Below are positions 11,500-22,059 of a stretch of 64,000 nucleotides of DNA, piece by piece. The stretch's first letter is position 1; every line of letters begins with the position of its first letter. The notes beneath the pieces were generated by a model. It worked only from the letters and a program-made list of their open reading frames with translations, made no database searches and was not told the DNA's origin. Source of the stretch: Zygnema cylindricum. Taxonomy: Eukaryota; Streptophyta; Zygnematophyceae; Zygnematales; Zygnemataceae. The stretch covers positions 1 to 64,000 of the forward strand of contig JBBHKE010003126.1 in NCBI GenBank assembly GCA_037447655.1. Direction: 5' to 3'. Position numbers and translations under genes: made by a program.

Positions 11500-11512
11500 A
11501 AAATAAGGAGAG
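11499..11512 (+). other. Polypurine tract of element B
   Basis: GAAAATAAGGAGAG lies directly before the 3' LTR. The same tract (GAAAATAAGGGGAG) precedes D's second LTR. It is the expected plus-strand primer. Confidence 0.8.
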
Positions 11513-12563
11513 TGTAGAAATTAATGGTCCTTTAAAGTATTTTCTAGGTCTTAATAGAAATATAGAAAGATGCTGAGGCACTCTACCTCTAACTTCTCTC
11601 TCCAACTCTCAAACTTGTCGCAGTCACTGAGAAATTCGAGAGGAAGCTAGAGCCATGGCTACCTAGGCTATCCTGAGGTTTACGGGAAATATATATTAGG
11701 GGTTTATTTAGTAAAAAGATATGTGCCGGCCACAGGTATTGAACTTGGCACCTGCCGGATGGCAAGTTGCCGGTAGACGGTAACCTTAGCCGTTATGTCT
11801 TGATGTAATGTTACGTACTATATGGTTTGATAATTAATTAAACATTAATACATAGGATAATTCATTTAACTAAAATTGTTTACTGCATACATAAAACCCG
11901 TAGTATAAAAGTACGGATTACAATATGGATAAGAAATCAATACCGCGCATTGATTTCTTAAGCGAAACGAATACCGCGAATGTATTTATTACGACAACGA
12001 TTAAATGTGAATTTAATCGGACGGCCGGAATTAACACTGAGATTGCAGAAGAGGATTTTGGCGGTTTGTGGTCATCGCCACATCGGATGACACGTGGCGG
12101 AATGACATTGGATCGCGGCATCTCTGAGAATTAAAGGAGCGAATCCGGACATACCACGTGTCGACATTTAGGGCATGTCGTACAGTGTTCGTACAGAAAG
12201 TACATTGGCAGCTGTACTTTTGTGTACGGAGTTGTAATCTGATTGGTTCCGTACATTAGTAGATCGAGTCTGTGAGAGAGATAGGACTTAGATAAATTAG
12301 GAGATAGGATCCTCTCTCTCATAGAGCTTCTGTACAAAAGGTCAGCTTGGACCCTCCATAACTTACTGCTCAAGGGAGCAAACTCAGAGATTATTTTTGC
12401 TATCGACTCAGGGGAGTCTTGCTTTCACAGCGGTGAAGTTGGTTAGAGTTAGTGTGTGCCAGGGTGGCAGTTGTTTTTGCTGAAACACAAAGGGTTCAGG
12501 GTTATCCTAGAGGCTTCTTGGAAACTGTCCACTCTAAGGTTTTATGGAGGTCTCAGAGTTTTA
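11513..12563 (+). repeat. 3' LTR of element B
   Basis: It has the same length as the 5' LTR, with scattered substitutions, and ends TTTTA before the CGGTA duplication. Confidence 0.95.
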
Positions 12564-12568
12564 CGGTA

Positions 12569-13258
12569 ATGTACGACATCACCATAATATGACATTTGTC
12601 ACCTACAAAATAATCATCTTGCGTTTCGGAAATCCCGTAATCCTCCAGGATCTTGCCACGTGTCATTCGGAGTGGCGGTGCCCAAAAACGCCAAGTCGCC
12701 CACTCCGGAATCCCGGCTCACACCACGGCCGTCTGATTTAGACTGACATTTGAATAGGCCGTCTAAATAATTACGCGATATTTGTTTCATATTTGAAACA
12801 AATGCGCGATATTTGTTTCACATTTGAAACAAATGCGCGATATCTGTTTTGAGAAAACCCGTAGTCCGTACAATACTAACTGTTTCTATATCTTACTATG
12901 CCGTTAAATGAATTAGTCTAATTATGTATGTTTATATATTTTTCGCACCCTAAATATTCTTACATATGTCCTAGGCTACAGGATAAAGCTATCGGCTACC
13001 TATCTCTTGATGGAAGGCAGGTATTAGGATCAAATCTTGGGTTCGTCAAGACAGTTTTTGTAAATCTACCAAAAACTACATCCTGTCTCCCTCTCTAGGC
13101 AGTATATGGAGCCATGGCTCTAGCTGTCTCTCCAACCTTCAGTGACTGCGACAAGTGTGGGGATTTGGAGAGTGGAGCGAGAGGCATGCTGCTTTTGCTG
13201 ACTTCCTTTTTATCAATTTTCCTTTTATTCAGACCTAGAAAATACATTCATTTCAACA
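12569..13258 (-). repeat. 3' LTR of C, second part (right of insertion B)
   Basis: It continues the LTR interrupted at 6129 and ends at 13258 with the inverted TGTTGAAATG start. An antisense tRNA-like stretch lies at 12968-13050. It aligns with 21469-22059. Confidence 0.85.
12774..12845. repeat. Tandem palindromes in the LTR of C
   Basis: Two adjacent units each hold an inverted repeat ATTTGTTTCA/TGAAACAAAT, set between three GCGCGATAT phrases. The same array occurs in the other LTR of C at about 21671-21745. A single diverged version occurs in F (22645-22695) and G (26405-26460). Confidence 0.85.
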
Positions 13259-13428
13259 CTCCCTTTATTTTATAGTCTACTTTCCTTTCAACTCCTACCA
13301 AATACATTTTTCTTTTCTTTTTTTTCTTCTTCTTTTTCTTCACATAAAACTTTAAGTAAACAACCTCATATTCAAATACGTCTATTAGATGAGCTGAAAT
13401 AAAAATTGCATCTTGTTGATCACACACT

Positions 13429-13830
13429 TTAATTAGCATCCCAATTTTCATAAACCTGAAGAAAGATTTTATCCACCTCGTCATCTTTCACATCCACACA
13501 AAATCCAATTTTCCTCTTACAATTCAAACAGTCAGCCCCATCTCCAATCTCCAACACACACCCAGATGCTAACCCTCTTACAAGCACACCTTCATAGATG
13601 GCATCATTCCCATTTGTGATGTCAAAACCATTACCCCCCAAATTTATCCTTAAATCAAGAGTCCCCACTAAGTTCCTCATAAAAGCTACATCTTTCGAAC
13701 TCATATTTTTATCCATGATAATTACCCCATTTTCTGAACTTTCCTCACTCTCTCCCACGGAATTCTTTCCACTATCACTTTCTATATTTATTCCCAAAAT
13801 ATGTTTCTCTTCCCCTAAACTTTTAATCAA
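13429..13830 (-). pseudogene. RT/RNase H remnant protein of element C
   Basis: This 133-residue frame aligns in order with pieces of B's RT end and RNase H: an LGEEKHILGI block matches AKYILGIQ, an MDKNMSSKDVAFM block matches LDEELSPEEQKFM, and a GCVLEIGDGADCLNC block matches GYVLYLGDGACCW. The segments in between are missing. D carries the same collapsed form, so the deletions are older than either insertion. Catalytic RT motifs are absent. The frame shifts near 13430; similarity continues to 13259. Confidence 0.7.
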
Positions 13831-13891
13831 ATATTCTTTTTCTCGACCGTGAGTTTATTCTTAATCTTCAATTTTAATTTTTTTTTAAAGA

Positions 13892-15002
13892 CTATGAACT
13901 ATCCTCAATAATGAACTCTTGTTTCTTTGGATTCTTTATACCTAGCACATCAGTATTTTTAATTTTCTTCCACATATTACCGATGCAGAGAAGCTCCAAA
14001 AAATCTTCATCCTCGTTCTCCTCTTCCCCTTGTTCCTCCTCATCAACATTCCAACTTCTAATTTTTTCCAAACTAGGACTCTCCTCCATATAGTGACACG
14101 GCTCCCAACAAAAGAAGCAAACCCCCTTTTTCAAAGCTCCCCTTTCTTTTCCTCTCCCTCTCTTTCCACTAAAATTCCGATAAGGTTTACCTTTGTCTTT
14201 CTTTCTCTCATCACGCTTTTGCTCCTCACGGCCGTTCCTCGCATCAGGCTTCCGCCACTCACCACCAGCTGTTAGTGCATTCACACTGTTACTACCCCTA
14301 CGAAGCTCCAAAGTGCTTTCCCTCATAAGAATTATCCCCATAGTAATGCACCAAGTCCATGAGGAGCCATCCATTTCGTGCATACAGTTAATGATGTTTT
14401 CATACTCATCTGGGAGTTTTATGATTAGTGTGTTAATTTTTCTCTCCTTAGATTCTACATATCCCGCACTAGCAAGTTCAACATATAACGCAACAATATC
14501 ATTGCAAAACTCTATCATGCTACCGCCTTTATAAACATAATTTCCCCATTTTACTAATCACAGCCTACGTACCTCACCTATACATCTGTCTTGTTCCAAG
14601 ACTTAAGAGTGATAACCAAGGACTTAACACATTTCTGTATGAAGCTTTGCTATAGAAACCTATACCCAGATTGTTCACTTTCTTTCATGAAGTTATAACC
14701 CCACTGAGGGATCAGATGAGCCTAGTTCTCATCATAGTTGTTCATTTTCTTTTCTCCCTTTTTCCCCATTCCATGGCAATGATTTTCCCTTCACCTTCCG
14801 TTGCATCTGAAATCCAGTTAGTTTTTTGGGAAGCCCCAGATGAATCTCCATAGTAAGCTCCACCAAAGCTCGATGGCGGACACCTCACTTGTCCGGAAAC
14901 AATTCACCATAAGTGCTTTTCCAAAAGCAATCCCTCCATCGTAAACTCCCAATAAGTGAAATCTGTCCCATCAAACATAGGCACCCTAGATAGTGGGCCC
15001 AT
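13892..15002 (-). pseudogene. Gag of element C (broken N-terminal half)
   Basis: The start ATG (15002) lies in the primer-binding site TGTTATGGGCCCACT (14992-15006). The first third has stops and frame changes. From 14518 to 13892 the frame is open: IEFCNDIVALYVELASAG, then KLPDEYENII, then a zinc knuckle, CFFCWEPCHYMEE, whose third ligand region is altered. The frame continues past the point where D's Gag stops, through an acidic stretch to IIEDSS, which looks like the remnant of the protease WIIDSG motif. Confidence 0.8.
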
Positions 15003-15032
15003 AACATGAAACTCTGAGACCTCCATTAGCCC

Positions 15033-16268
15033 TGTTGAAATTTATGTGTTTTTTAGGTCTGTATGGAAAAAATAAATAGAGTAAGTCAGCAAAAGCAGCC
15101 TGCTTCTCGCTCAAATCTCTCCGGTCCCCATACTTGTTGCAGTCACTGAATACCAAAGAGAGAGCTAGAGCCATGGCTGTCTAAAGAGGATAGGCTAATC
15201 GCAGTTTGTACCAAAATGGATATGTCAGAATTAGGATTTGATCCTAGTACCTACCATCCTATAATAGCCATTAGTTTTAGCTTATAGCTTAGAGTCAACG
15301 ATGGCGTATGTGGGGTACAATAGGTATTTATAAGTGTAGAAGTAGAGAGTTCTAACAAACTAACAAATAACAAAAAACTGTTATAGACCAGATTTGAACT
15401 ATGGTTTGTGGATATATTTGTAGAGGTAAGCCTTAACCAATAAGGCGTTAACGAAATGATAGACGTAACGGGTTTCAAATGTATATAAACCTTAACGCAA
15501 AGGCTAGTTAACACCAGACTAACGAAGAGGAACAATTCATGCACGTACGCGAATCTAAACAGTGTAAAATATGTTTTGACCTAACGGTCGGCATTGTAGC
15601 CGCCACACGAAGTGAGCTTTTGGCGGCATTCGGAGATAGCGTCACGCGGTGCCACGTGGTGCCAAGTTATTTGATGCTAGGGAAGATGGGAGGAGGAACC
15701 ATGGCTCCCGATTTGACAGGTGTCACCTTGTATACCATCTCGTACAATATCCGTACAATAAGTACATCGCCTATTGTACCTTCTTGTACTATAAAGTGTT
15801 CCTATTGGACTAGGGTTTAGTAGTAGGTAGTCGTGAGTAGGCACATCAAGACTTAGTGATATTTAGGTACCTCTCTCTTAGAGAGCTTGTAACTATAAAA
15901 GTCATCTTTGACCAGCCATAACTTAATGCTCGGGTAAGCAAATTCAGTGATTCTTTTTTCTGCAAAGTCAAGGGAGTCCAAGCTACACATTGGTGTAGTC
16001 GGTCAAAGTCTTTTCGTGCCAGGGTGGCACTTATACAGTGGGAAAGTCAAAGTGGGGAATGTTGTCCAAAACATATATTCAAGCTTTGCATTCTGTGGTG
16101 GAACTGAGCACACAGAAGGTCTTCTCTTCACAACGGTGAAGGTGTATTGGGGTTCTAATTGTCACGGGATAATTCGTTTGGGTTTATATCAACTTGGAGT
16201 CGGCACTATCTAGATTAGCTTCTTTTGGATTTGCGAATTTTGTGGGCAATGGAGCCCATAGAATTTCA
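15033..16268 (+). repeat. First LTR of element D (1236 bp)
   Basis: It starts TGTTGAAATT and ends AGAATTTCA. It contains an antisense tRNA-like stretch at 15215-15295 and a TATA-like box at 15894. The two short open frames inside (15539-15820, 15947-16213) recur in the second LTR only because the LTR is copied. Confidence 0.9.
15894..15901 (+). promoter_or_regulatory. TATA-like box in LTR D
   Basis: CTATAAAA follows the conserved GAGAGCTTGTAA phrase. The same spot in the solitary LTR (63388) reads TATAAATA, and in C's LTR TATATAAA on the minus strand. The position is thus conserved across the family. Confidence 0.5.
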
Positions 16269-16283
16269 GGTTATGGGCCCACC
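16269..16283 (+). other. Primer-binding site of element D
   Basis: GGTTATGGGCCCACC follows the LTR directly and recurs at 19507-19521. It fits initiator-Met anticodon-arm priming and contains the gag ATG. Confidence 0.8.
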
Positions 16284-17283
16284 ATCTAGGGTGCCTATGT
16301 TCGATGGAACAGACTTCACTTATTGGGAGTTTACAATAGAGGGATTGCTTTTCGAGAAGCACTTATGGGGAATTGTTTCGGGACAAGTGAGATGTGGGCT
16401 ACCTGGCTTTGGAGAAGCTTACTGTGGAGAACCATCTGAGGCTGCCCAAAATATCAACCGGAGTTCAAATGCAACGAAAGGTGAAGGGAAAAATATTGTG
16501 ATGGAAGGGGGAAAAGGGGAGAAGAATAAATGGACACTTATAGTGAGGGGAGCTATGCTCTCCGCCACAGCTCCACTTAGAGGGGTTACAAGTAAAACTG
16601 AAGAAAATGATAGTAAAATTTGGGAGTATAAAAACACTATAGTAAAACATCTCATATTTAGATATGTGTCTAAGTCCATAACTATCACTCTTTTAAGTCT
16701 TACCAAGTCTTCGGAAATCTGGGAAACACTAAGTCAGATTTATAAGAGTGAGACTATTCAGAGGCAGCAGTTAGTAAAAACGGAAATAGAGGCATATGTT
16801 TATAAAGGCGCTAACATGATAGAGTTTTGCAATGATATTGCTGCGTTAAATGTCGAGCTTGCTAGTGCGGGGTATGTAGAATCAAAGGAGAGAAAGATTA
16901 ATACATTACTCATGAATCTCCCAAATGAGTACGAAAACATCATTTATCGTATGCAGGCAATGGATGGCTCCTCATGGACTTGGAGCTTTACCATGGGGAT
17001 AATTCTTGTGAGGGAAAGCACTTTGGAGCTTCGTAGGGGAAGTGACAAGGTGAATGCATTTACAGCTGGTGGTGATTGGCGGAAGCGTGATGAGAGGAAC
17101 GGTGGTGACGAGCGGAAGCGTGATGAGAGGAAGAAAGACGAAGGTAAACCTTATTGGAACTTTGGTGGAAAGAGAGGGAGAGGAAAAGAAATGGGAGCTT
17201 TGAAAAAGGGTGTTTGCTTCTTTTGTAGAGAACCGGGTCACTATATGGAGGAGTGTCCTTGTTTGGAAGAACTTAGAAGTTGA
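16273..17283 (+). CDS. Gag of non-autonomous element D, intact over 336 residues
   Basis: The start is the ATG in the primer-binding site (16273), because the other copies begin at the same place (MGPPSRVPMF). The open frame upstream to 16225 is LTR. A copia Gag region is followed by a basic/acidic hinge (repeats of KRDERN type) and a CCHC knuckle, CFFCREPGHYMEEC, near the end. The TGA at 17281 stands where C has a Trp codon, after which the acidic tail continues out of use. Element D has no intact pol, so this Gag may have served packaging in trans or for the element itself. Confidence 0.85.
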   Translation: MGPPSRVPMFDGTDFTYWEFTIEGLLFEKHLWGIVSGQVRCGLPGFGEAYCGEPSEAAQNINRSSNATKGEGKNIVMEGGKGEKNKWTLIVRGAMLSATAPLRGVTSKTEENDSKIWEYKNTIVKHLIFRYVSKSITITLLSLTKSSEIWETLSQIYKSETIQRQQLVKTEIEAYVYKGANMIEFCNDIAALNVELASAGYVESKERKINTLLMNLPNEYENIIYRMQAMDGSSWTWSFTMGIILVRESTLELRRGSDKVNAFTAGGDWRKRDERNGGDERKRDERKKDEGKPYWNFGGKRGRGKEMGALKKGVCFFCREPGHYMEECPCLEELRS

Positions 17284-17686
17284 AATGTGAAAGAGGAGGA
17301 TGAAGGGGAAGAGGAGAAAGAGGATGAAGAAATCTTAGAGCTTCTTCACATCGGTAGAATGGAGAAGAGAGAGAAGTAAACAAAAATTACAGGAAAGCAA
17401 CGATGTGTTTTTGGAGGTATAAGGGAAGTAAAGAGAAGGGAGGCACTTAAGGGAGTTAGAAATGATGAGGATGTCAAGGAGTGTAGAAAGTATGACTTAG
17501 AAATGAGAAAGTCAGATCTAAGATAAACAAATGAAAAATGGAAAAATAAAAATAATGAGGATAATTCTATAAACATTTTGGAAACAGAAAACTGGTTGGA
17601 AAGGGAGACTTCAACGGATTTGGAGGAAAGGGGAGAAGTAAAACTAGAAGGGGTTTTAAAGTGATAGGGGAGAAAAGAAATATTTA
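17284..17686 (+). other. Decayed segment between Gag and the RT/RNase H remnant in D
   Basis: After the TGA, the reading frame keeps an acidic Glu/Asp-rich stretch also seen in C, then meets stops. Nothing resembling protease, integrase or RT catalytic blocks is present. Confidence 0.6.
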
Positions 17687-18241
17687 ATGAAAAGTTTAGG
17701 GGAGGAGAAATACTCTTTGGGAATCATTATAGAAAGTGATAGTGGAAAGTATTCGATGGGAGAGGGTAAGGAAAGTTCAAAAAATTGGGTGAGTATCATG
17801 GATAAAAATATGAGTTCGGAAGATGTAGATTTTATGAGGAACTTAGTGGGGACTCTTTACTTTACGATAAATTTGGAGGGTAATGGTTTTGACATCACTA
17901 AAGGGAGTGATGTCATTTATGAAGGTGTGCCTGTAAAAGAGTTAGCATCTGGGTGTGTGTTGAAGATTGGAGATGGGGCTAGTTTTTTGAATTGCAAGAG
18001 GGAAATCAGATTCTGTGTGGATGGAAAAGAGATGAGTGGGACAAAATCTTTGCTTGAATTTATAGAAAATGGTTTGCTTGATAAAATGTGTGATCAGCAA
18101 GATGAAATGTTTATTTCAGCTCATCTAATGGACCTTTTAAAATACGAGAGTATTCACTTAAAGTTGTATGAGGAGAAAAAAAAGAAGAAAAGGAAAAGAA
18201 GAAAAAAAAAAATTTATACATATAGTTTTAGTGGGAGTTGA
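17687..18241 (+). CDS. 184-residue RT/RNase H remnant protein of element D
   Basis: The frame opens with MKSLGEEKYSLGI, matching the RT thumb region of B. It then jumps to blocks that match the start, middle (SGCVLKIGDGASFLNC) and end (CDQQDEMFISAH against CDNQAAIAIFAN) of RNase H, and finishes in a Lys-rich tail. YVDD and most RNase H catalytic positions are gone. The same condensed form occurs in C on the other strand, and both are largely open. Whether it makes a protein, or is simply slow to decay, cannot be told from sequence. Confidence 0.6.
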   Translation: MKSLGEEKYSLGIIIESDSGKYSMGEGKESSKNWVSIMDKNMSSEDVDFMRNLVGTLYFTINLEGNGFDITKGSDVIYEGVPVKELASGCVLKIGDGASFLNCKREIRFCVDGKEMSGTKSLLEFIENGLLDKMCDQQDEMFISAHLMDLLKYESIHLKLYEEKKKKKRKRRKKKIYTYSFSGS

Positions 18242-18256
18242 AAAGAAAGTAGACTA

Positions 18257-18270
18257 GAAAATAAGGGGAG
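18257..18270 (+). other. Polypurine tract of element D
   Basis: GAAAATAAGGGGAG directly precedes the second LTR. Confidence 0.8.
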
Positions 18271-19506
18271 TGTTGAAATCTATGTATTTTCTAGGTCTGT
18301 ATTGAAAAACTAAATAGAGTAAGTCAGCAAAGGCAGCTTGTTTCTCGCTCAAATCTCTCCGGTCCCCATACTTGTTGCAGTCACTGTAGACCAAAGAGAG
18401 AGCTAGAGCCATGGCTGTCTAAAGAGGATAGGCTAATCGCAGTTTGTACCAAAATGGATATGTCGGAATCAGGATTTGATCATGGTACCTACCATCTTAT
18501 AATAGCCATTAGTTTTGGCCTATAGCTTAGAGTCAACGATGGCGTATGTGGGGTACAATAGGTATTTATAAGTGTAGAAGTAGAGAGTTCTAACAAACTA
18601 ACAAATAACCAAAAACTGCTATAGACCAGATTTGAACCATAGTCTGTGGTTATATTTGTAGAGGTAAGCCTTAACCAATAAAGCGTTAACGAAATGATAG
18701 ACGTAACGGGTTTCAAAGGTATATAAACCTTAACGCAAAGGCTAGTTAACACCAGACTAACGAAGAGGAACAATTCATGCATGTACGCGAATCTAAACCG
18801 TGTAAAATATGTTTTGATCTAACGGCCGGCATTGTAGCCGCCACGCGAAGTGAGCTTTTGGCGGCATTCGGAGATAGCGTCACGCGGTGCCACGTGGTGC
18901 CAAGTTATTTGATGCTAGGGAAGATGGGAGGAGGAACCATGGCTCCCGATTTGACAGGTGTCACCTTGTATACCATCTCGTACAATATCCGTACAATAAG
19001 TACATCGCCTATTGTACCTTCTTGTACTATAAAGTGTTCCTATTGGACTAGGGTTTAGTAGTAGGTAGTCGTGAGTAGGCACATCAAGACTTAGTGATAT
19101 TTAGGTACCTCTCTCTTAGAGAGCTTGTAACTATAAAAGTCATCTTTGACCAGCCATAACTTAATGCTCGGGTAAGCAAATTCAGTGATTCTTTTTTCTG
19201 CAAAGTCAAGGGAGTCCAAGCTACACATTGGTGTAGTCGGTCAAAGTCTTTTCGTGCCAGGGTGGCACTTATACAGTGGGAAAGTCAAAGTGGGGAATGT
19301 TGTCCAAAACATATATTCAAGCTTTGCATTCTGTGGTGGAACTGAGCACACAGAAGGTCTTCTCTTCACAACGGTGAAGGTGTATTGGGGTTCTAATTGT
19401 CACGGGATAATTCGTTTGGGTTTATATCAACTTGGAGTCGGCACTATCTAGATTAGCTTCTTTTGGATTTGCGAATTTTGTGGGCAATGGAGCCCATAGA
19501 ATTTCA
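18271..19506 (+). repeat. Second LTR of element D (1236 bp)
   Basis: It has the same length and near-identical sequence to the first LTR. It serves as 3' LTR of the first unit and 5' LTR of the second. Confidence 0.9.
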
Positions 19507-19510
19507 GGTT

Positions 19511-20407
19511 ATGGGCCCACCATCTAGGGTGCCTATGTTCGATGGAACAGACTTCACTTATTGGGAGTTTACAATAGAGGGATTGCTTTTCGAGAAGCAC
19601 TTATGGGGAATTGTTTCGGGACAAGTGAGATGTGGGCTACCTGGCTTTGGAGAAGCTTACTGTGGAGAACCATCTGAGGCTGCCCAAAATATCAACCGGA
19701 GTTCAAATGCAACGAAAGGTGAAGGGAAAAATATTGTGATGGAAGGGGGAAAAGGGGAGAAGAATAAATGGACACTTATAGTGAGGGGAGCTATGCTCTC
19801 CGCCACAGCTCCACTTAGAGGGGTTACAAGTAAAACTGAAGAAAATGATAGTAAAATTTGGGAGTATAAAAACACTATAGTAAAACATCTCATATTTAGA
19901 TATGTGTCTAAGTCCATAACTATCACTCTTTTAAGTCTTACCAAGTCTTCGGAAATCTGGGAAACACTAAGTCAGATTTATAAGAGTGAGACTATTCAGA
20001 GGCAGCAGTTAGTAAAAACGGAAATAGAGGCATATGTTTATAAAGGCGCTAACATGATAGAGTTTTGCAATGATATTGCTGCGTTAAATGTCGAGCTTGC
20101 TAGTGCGGGGTATGTAGAATCAAAGGAGAGAAAGATTAATACATTACTCATGAAACTCCCAAATGAGTACGAAAACATCATTTATCGTATGCAGGCAATG
20201 AATGGCTCCTCATGGACTTGGAGCTTTACCATAGGGATAATTATTGTGAGGGAAAGCACTTTGGAGCTTCGTAGGGGAAGTGACAAGGTGAATGCATTTA
20301 CAGCTGGTGGTGATTGGCGGAAGCGTGATGAGAGGAACGGTGGTGACGAGCGGAAGCGTGATGAGAGGAAGAAAGACAAAGGTAAACCTTATCGGAACCC
20401 GATTTGA
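19511..20407 (+). pseudogene. Second, truncated Gag copy in element D
   Basis: It is nearly identical to 16273-17165. At about 20397 the sequence jumps from the Gag hinge (..GKPYRN) into the middle of an LTR, so the zinc knuckle and everything downstream are missing. Confidence 0.9.
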
Positions 20408-20959
20408 CAGGTGTCACCTTGTAGACCATCTCGTACAATATCCGTACAATAAGTACATCGCCTATTGTACCTTCTTCTACTATAAAGTGTTCGTATTCGA
20501 CTAGGGTTAAGTTGTAGGTAGTCGTGAGTAGGCAGATCAAGACTTAGTGATATTTAGGTACCTCTCTCTAAGAGAGCTTGTAACTATAAAGGTCATCTTT
20601 GACCAGCCATAACGTAATGCTCGGGTGAGCAAATTCAGTGATTCTTTTTGCTGTGGACTCAGGGGAGTCCAAGCTACACAGGGGTGTAGTTGGTTAGAGT
20701 CTTTGCGTGCCAAAGTGGCATTTATTCAGTGGGAAAGTCAAAGTGGGGAATATTGTCCAAAACACATGTTCAAGCTTTCCATTATGTGGTGGAACTGAGC
20801 ACATAGAAGGTCTTCTCTTCACAGGGGTGAAGGTGTATTGGGGTTCTAATTGTGAAGGGATCATTCATTTGGGTTTATGTCAACTTGGAGTCGGCACTAT
20901 CTAGATTAGCTTCTTTTGGATTATCGAGTTTTGTGGGCAATGGAGCCCATAGAATTTCA
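20398..20959 (+). repeat. Third, 5'-truncated LTR of element D
   Basis: It matches about 15708-16268 with more substitutions than the first two LTRs show. It ends AGAATTTCA and is followed by the AGCCC duplication. Confidence 0.9.
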
Positions 20960-20964
20960 AGCCC

Positions 20965-22059
20965 TCAGAGTAGGCAGATCCAAAGTAGTTAATCGAGATA
21001 GTGCCGACTCCTAACTTGATATAAACCCAAATGACTTGCACTTTGAAAGTTAAAACCCCAATACAAATTCACCCTTGTGAAATAACACTTTCTGTGTGCT
21101 CAGTTCTACCACATAATGCAAAGTTAGAATATGAGATTTTGACACATTCACCCATTTTGACTTTCCCTTATAAATGCTACCACCCTGGCAGACAAAAACT
21201 CTAACCAACTACACCTCTGTGAAGTGTGGACTCCCCTAAGTCCGCAGCAAAAAAAATCACTGAAAATGGTCCACTGAGTGAGTTTTAATTAAATGGCAAA
21301 GTTTGCCTATTTATACAGATGCTCTCTGGGAGAGAGGCGGCTACCTAGCAAAATTATTCTAAGTCCTAAAACCCTTCTCTAAGCTCCCTAGTACTGAGGT
21401 ACGGTCGAATAGCAAAACTATACCGTACAAGAAAGTATAGGCACCGTCGTACTTTCTGTACGGTAATGTACGACATCGCCATAATGTGACATTTGTCACA
21501 TCCAAAAAAATCATCTTGCGTTTCAGAAATCCCGCAATCCTCCCGGATCTTGCCACGTGTCATTCGGAGTGGCGGTGCCCGAAAACACCAAGTCGCCCAC
21601 TCCAGAATCGCAGCTCACAACACGGCTGTCTGATTTAGACCGACATTTGAAATTGGTCGTCTTAATAATTGCGCGATATTTGTTTCATATTTGAAACAAA
21701 TGCGCGATATTTGTTTCACATTTGAAACAAATGCGCGATATCTGTTTTGAGAAAACTCGTAGTCCGTAAAATACTAACTGTTTCTATATCTTACTATGTC
21801 GTTAAATGAATTAGTCTAATTATGTATGTTTATATATTTTTTGCACCCTATATATTCTTACATATGTCCTGACTACAGGATAAAGCTTTTGGCTACCTAT
21901 CTCTTGACGGGCGGCAGGTACCAAGATGAAATCCTGGGTTTGTCAAGACAGTTTTGGTAAATCTACCAAACTACATCTTGTCTCCCTCTCTAGGCAGCAT
22001 AGGCAGCCATGGCTCTAGCTGTCTCTCCAACCTTCAGTGATTCCGACAAGTGTGGGGGT
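20965..22059 (-). repeat. 5' LTR of C, main part (right of insertion D)
   Basis: It continues from 15032 and aligns with 5614-6129 plus 12564-13165, which gives an uninterrupted view of the site used by B (about 21464-21468). It stops at 22059, about 93 bases short of the LTR end, where F starts. Confidence 0.85.

Larger units (their letters stand above)
6130..12563 (+). mobile_element. Ty1/copia element B, complete with both LTRs and target duplication
   Basis: Both LTRs are 1051 bp (6130-7180 and 11513-12563). The flanking CGGTA at 6125-6129 and 12564-12568 is an exact 5-bp target duplication. The empty site exists as a paralog near 21468 in C's other LTR, where the host sequence runs through uninterrupted. 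Gene order is Gag, knuckle, protease, integrase, RT, RNase H. The LTRs differ at many positions, and all the genes are broken, so the copy is fairly old and inactive. Confidence 0.95.
15033..20959 (+). mobile_element. Non-autonomous copia element D, tandem LTR array
   Basis: The order is LTR (15033-16268), internal (16269-18270), LTR (18271-19506), truncated internal (19507-20397), truncated LTR (20398-20959). The outermost ends carry an exact AGCCC duplication (15028-15032, 20960-20964), so the array arose from one insertion. The second LTR-internal unit is nearly identical to the first, which points to unequal recombination between LTRs followed by a deletion joining gag to the middle of the third LTR. 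Confidence 0.9.
5603..22059 (-). mobile_element. Non-autonomous copia element C, outer element of the nest
   Basis: C reads on the minus strand. The 3' LTR is split into 5603-6129 and 12569-13258, the internal part is 13259-15006, and the 5' LTR is split into 15007-15032 and 20965-22059. B is inserted in the left LTR and D in the right LTR, each with an exact 5-bp duplication. The last 93 or so bases of the right LTR are missing where F begins. Without the insertions, the left LTR is about 1217 bp, close to the 1236 bp of D's LTRs. The internal part holds only Gag and a shrunken RT/RNase H remnant. Confidence 0.85.

Noticed and set aside
6130-12563. Element B as a currently active element
   Set aside because: Two stops and a frameshift in Gag, a frameshift and Glu-to-Lys change in integrase, and RT/RNase H broken in several frames.
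15539-16213. Two open frames in D's LTR, repeated at 18777-19451
   Set aside because: They are conserved between the copies only because both LTRs are copies of one another; no family or start context supports them.
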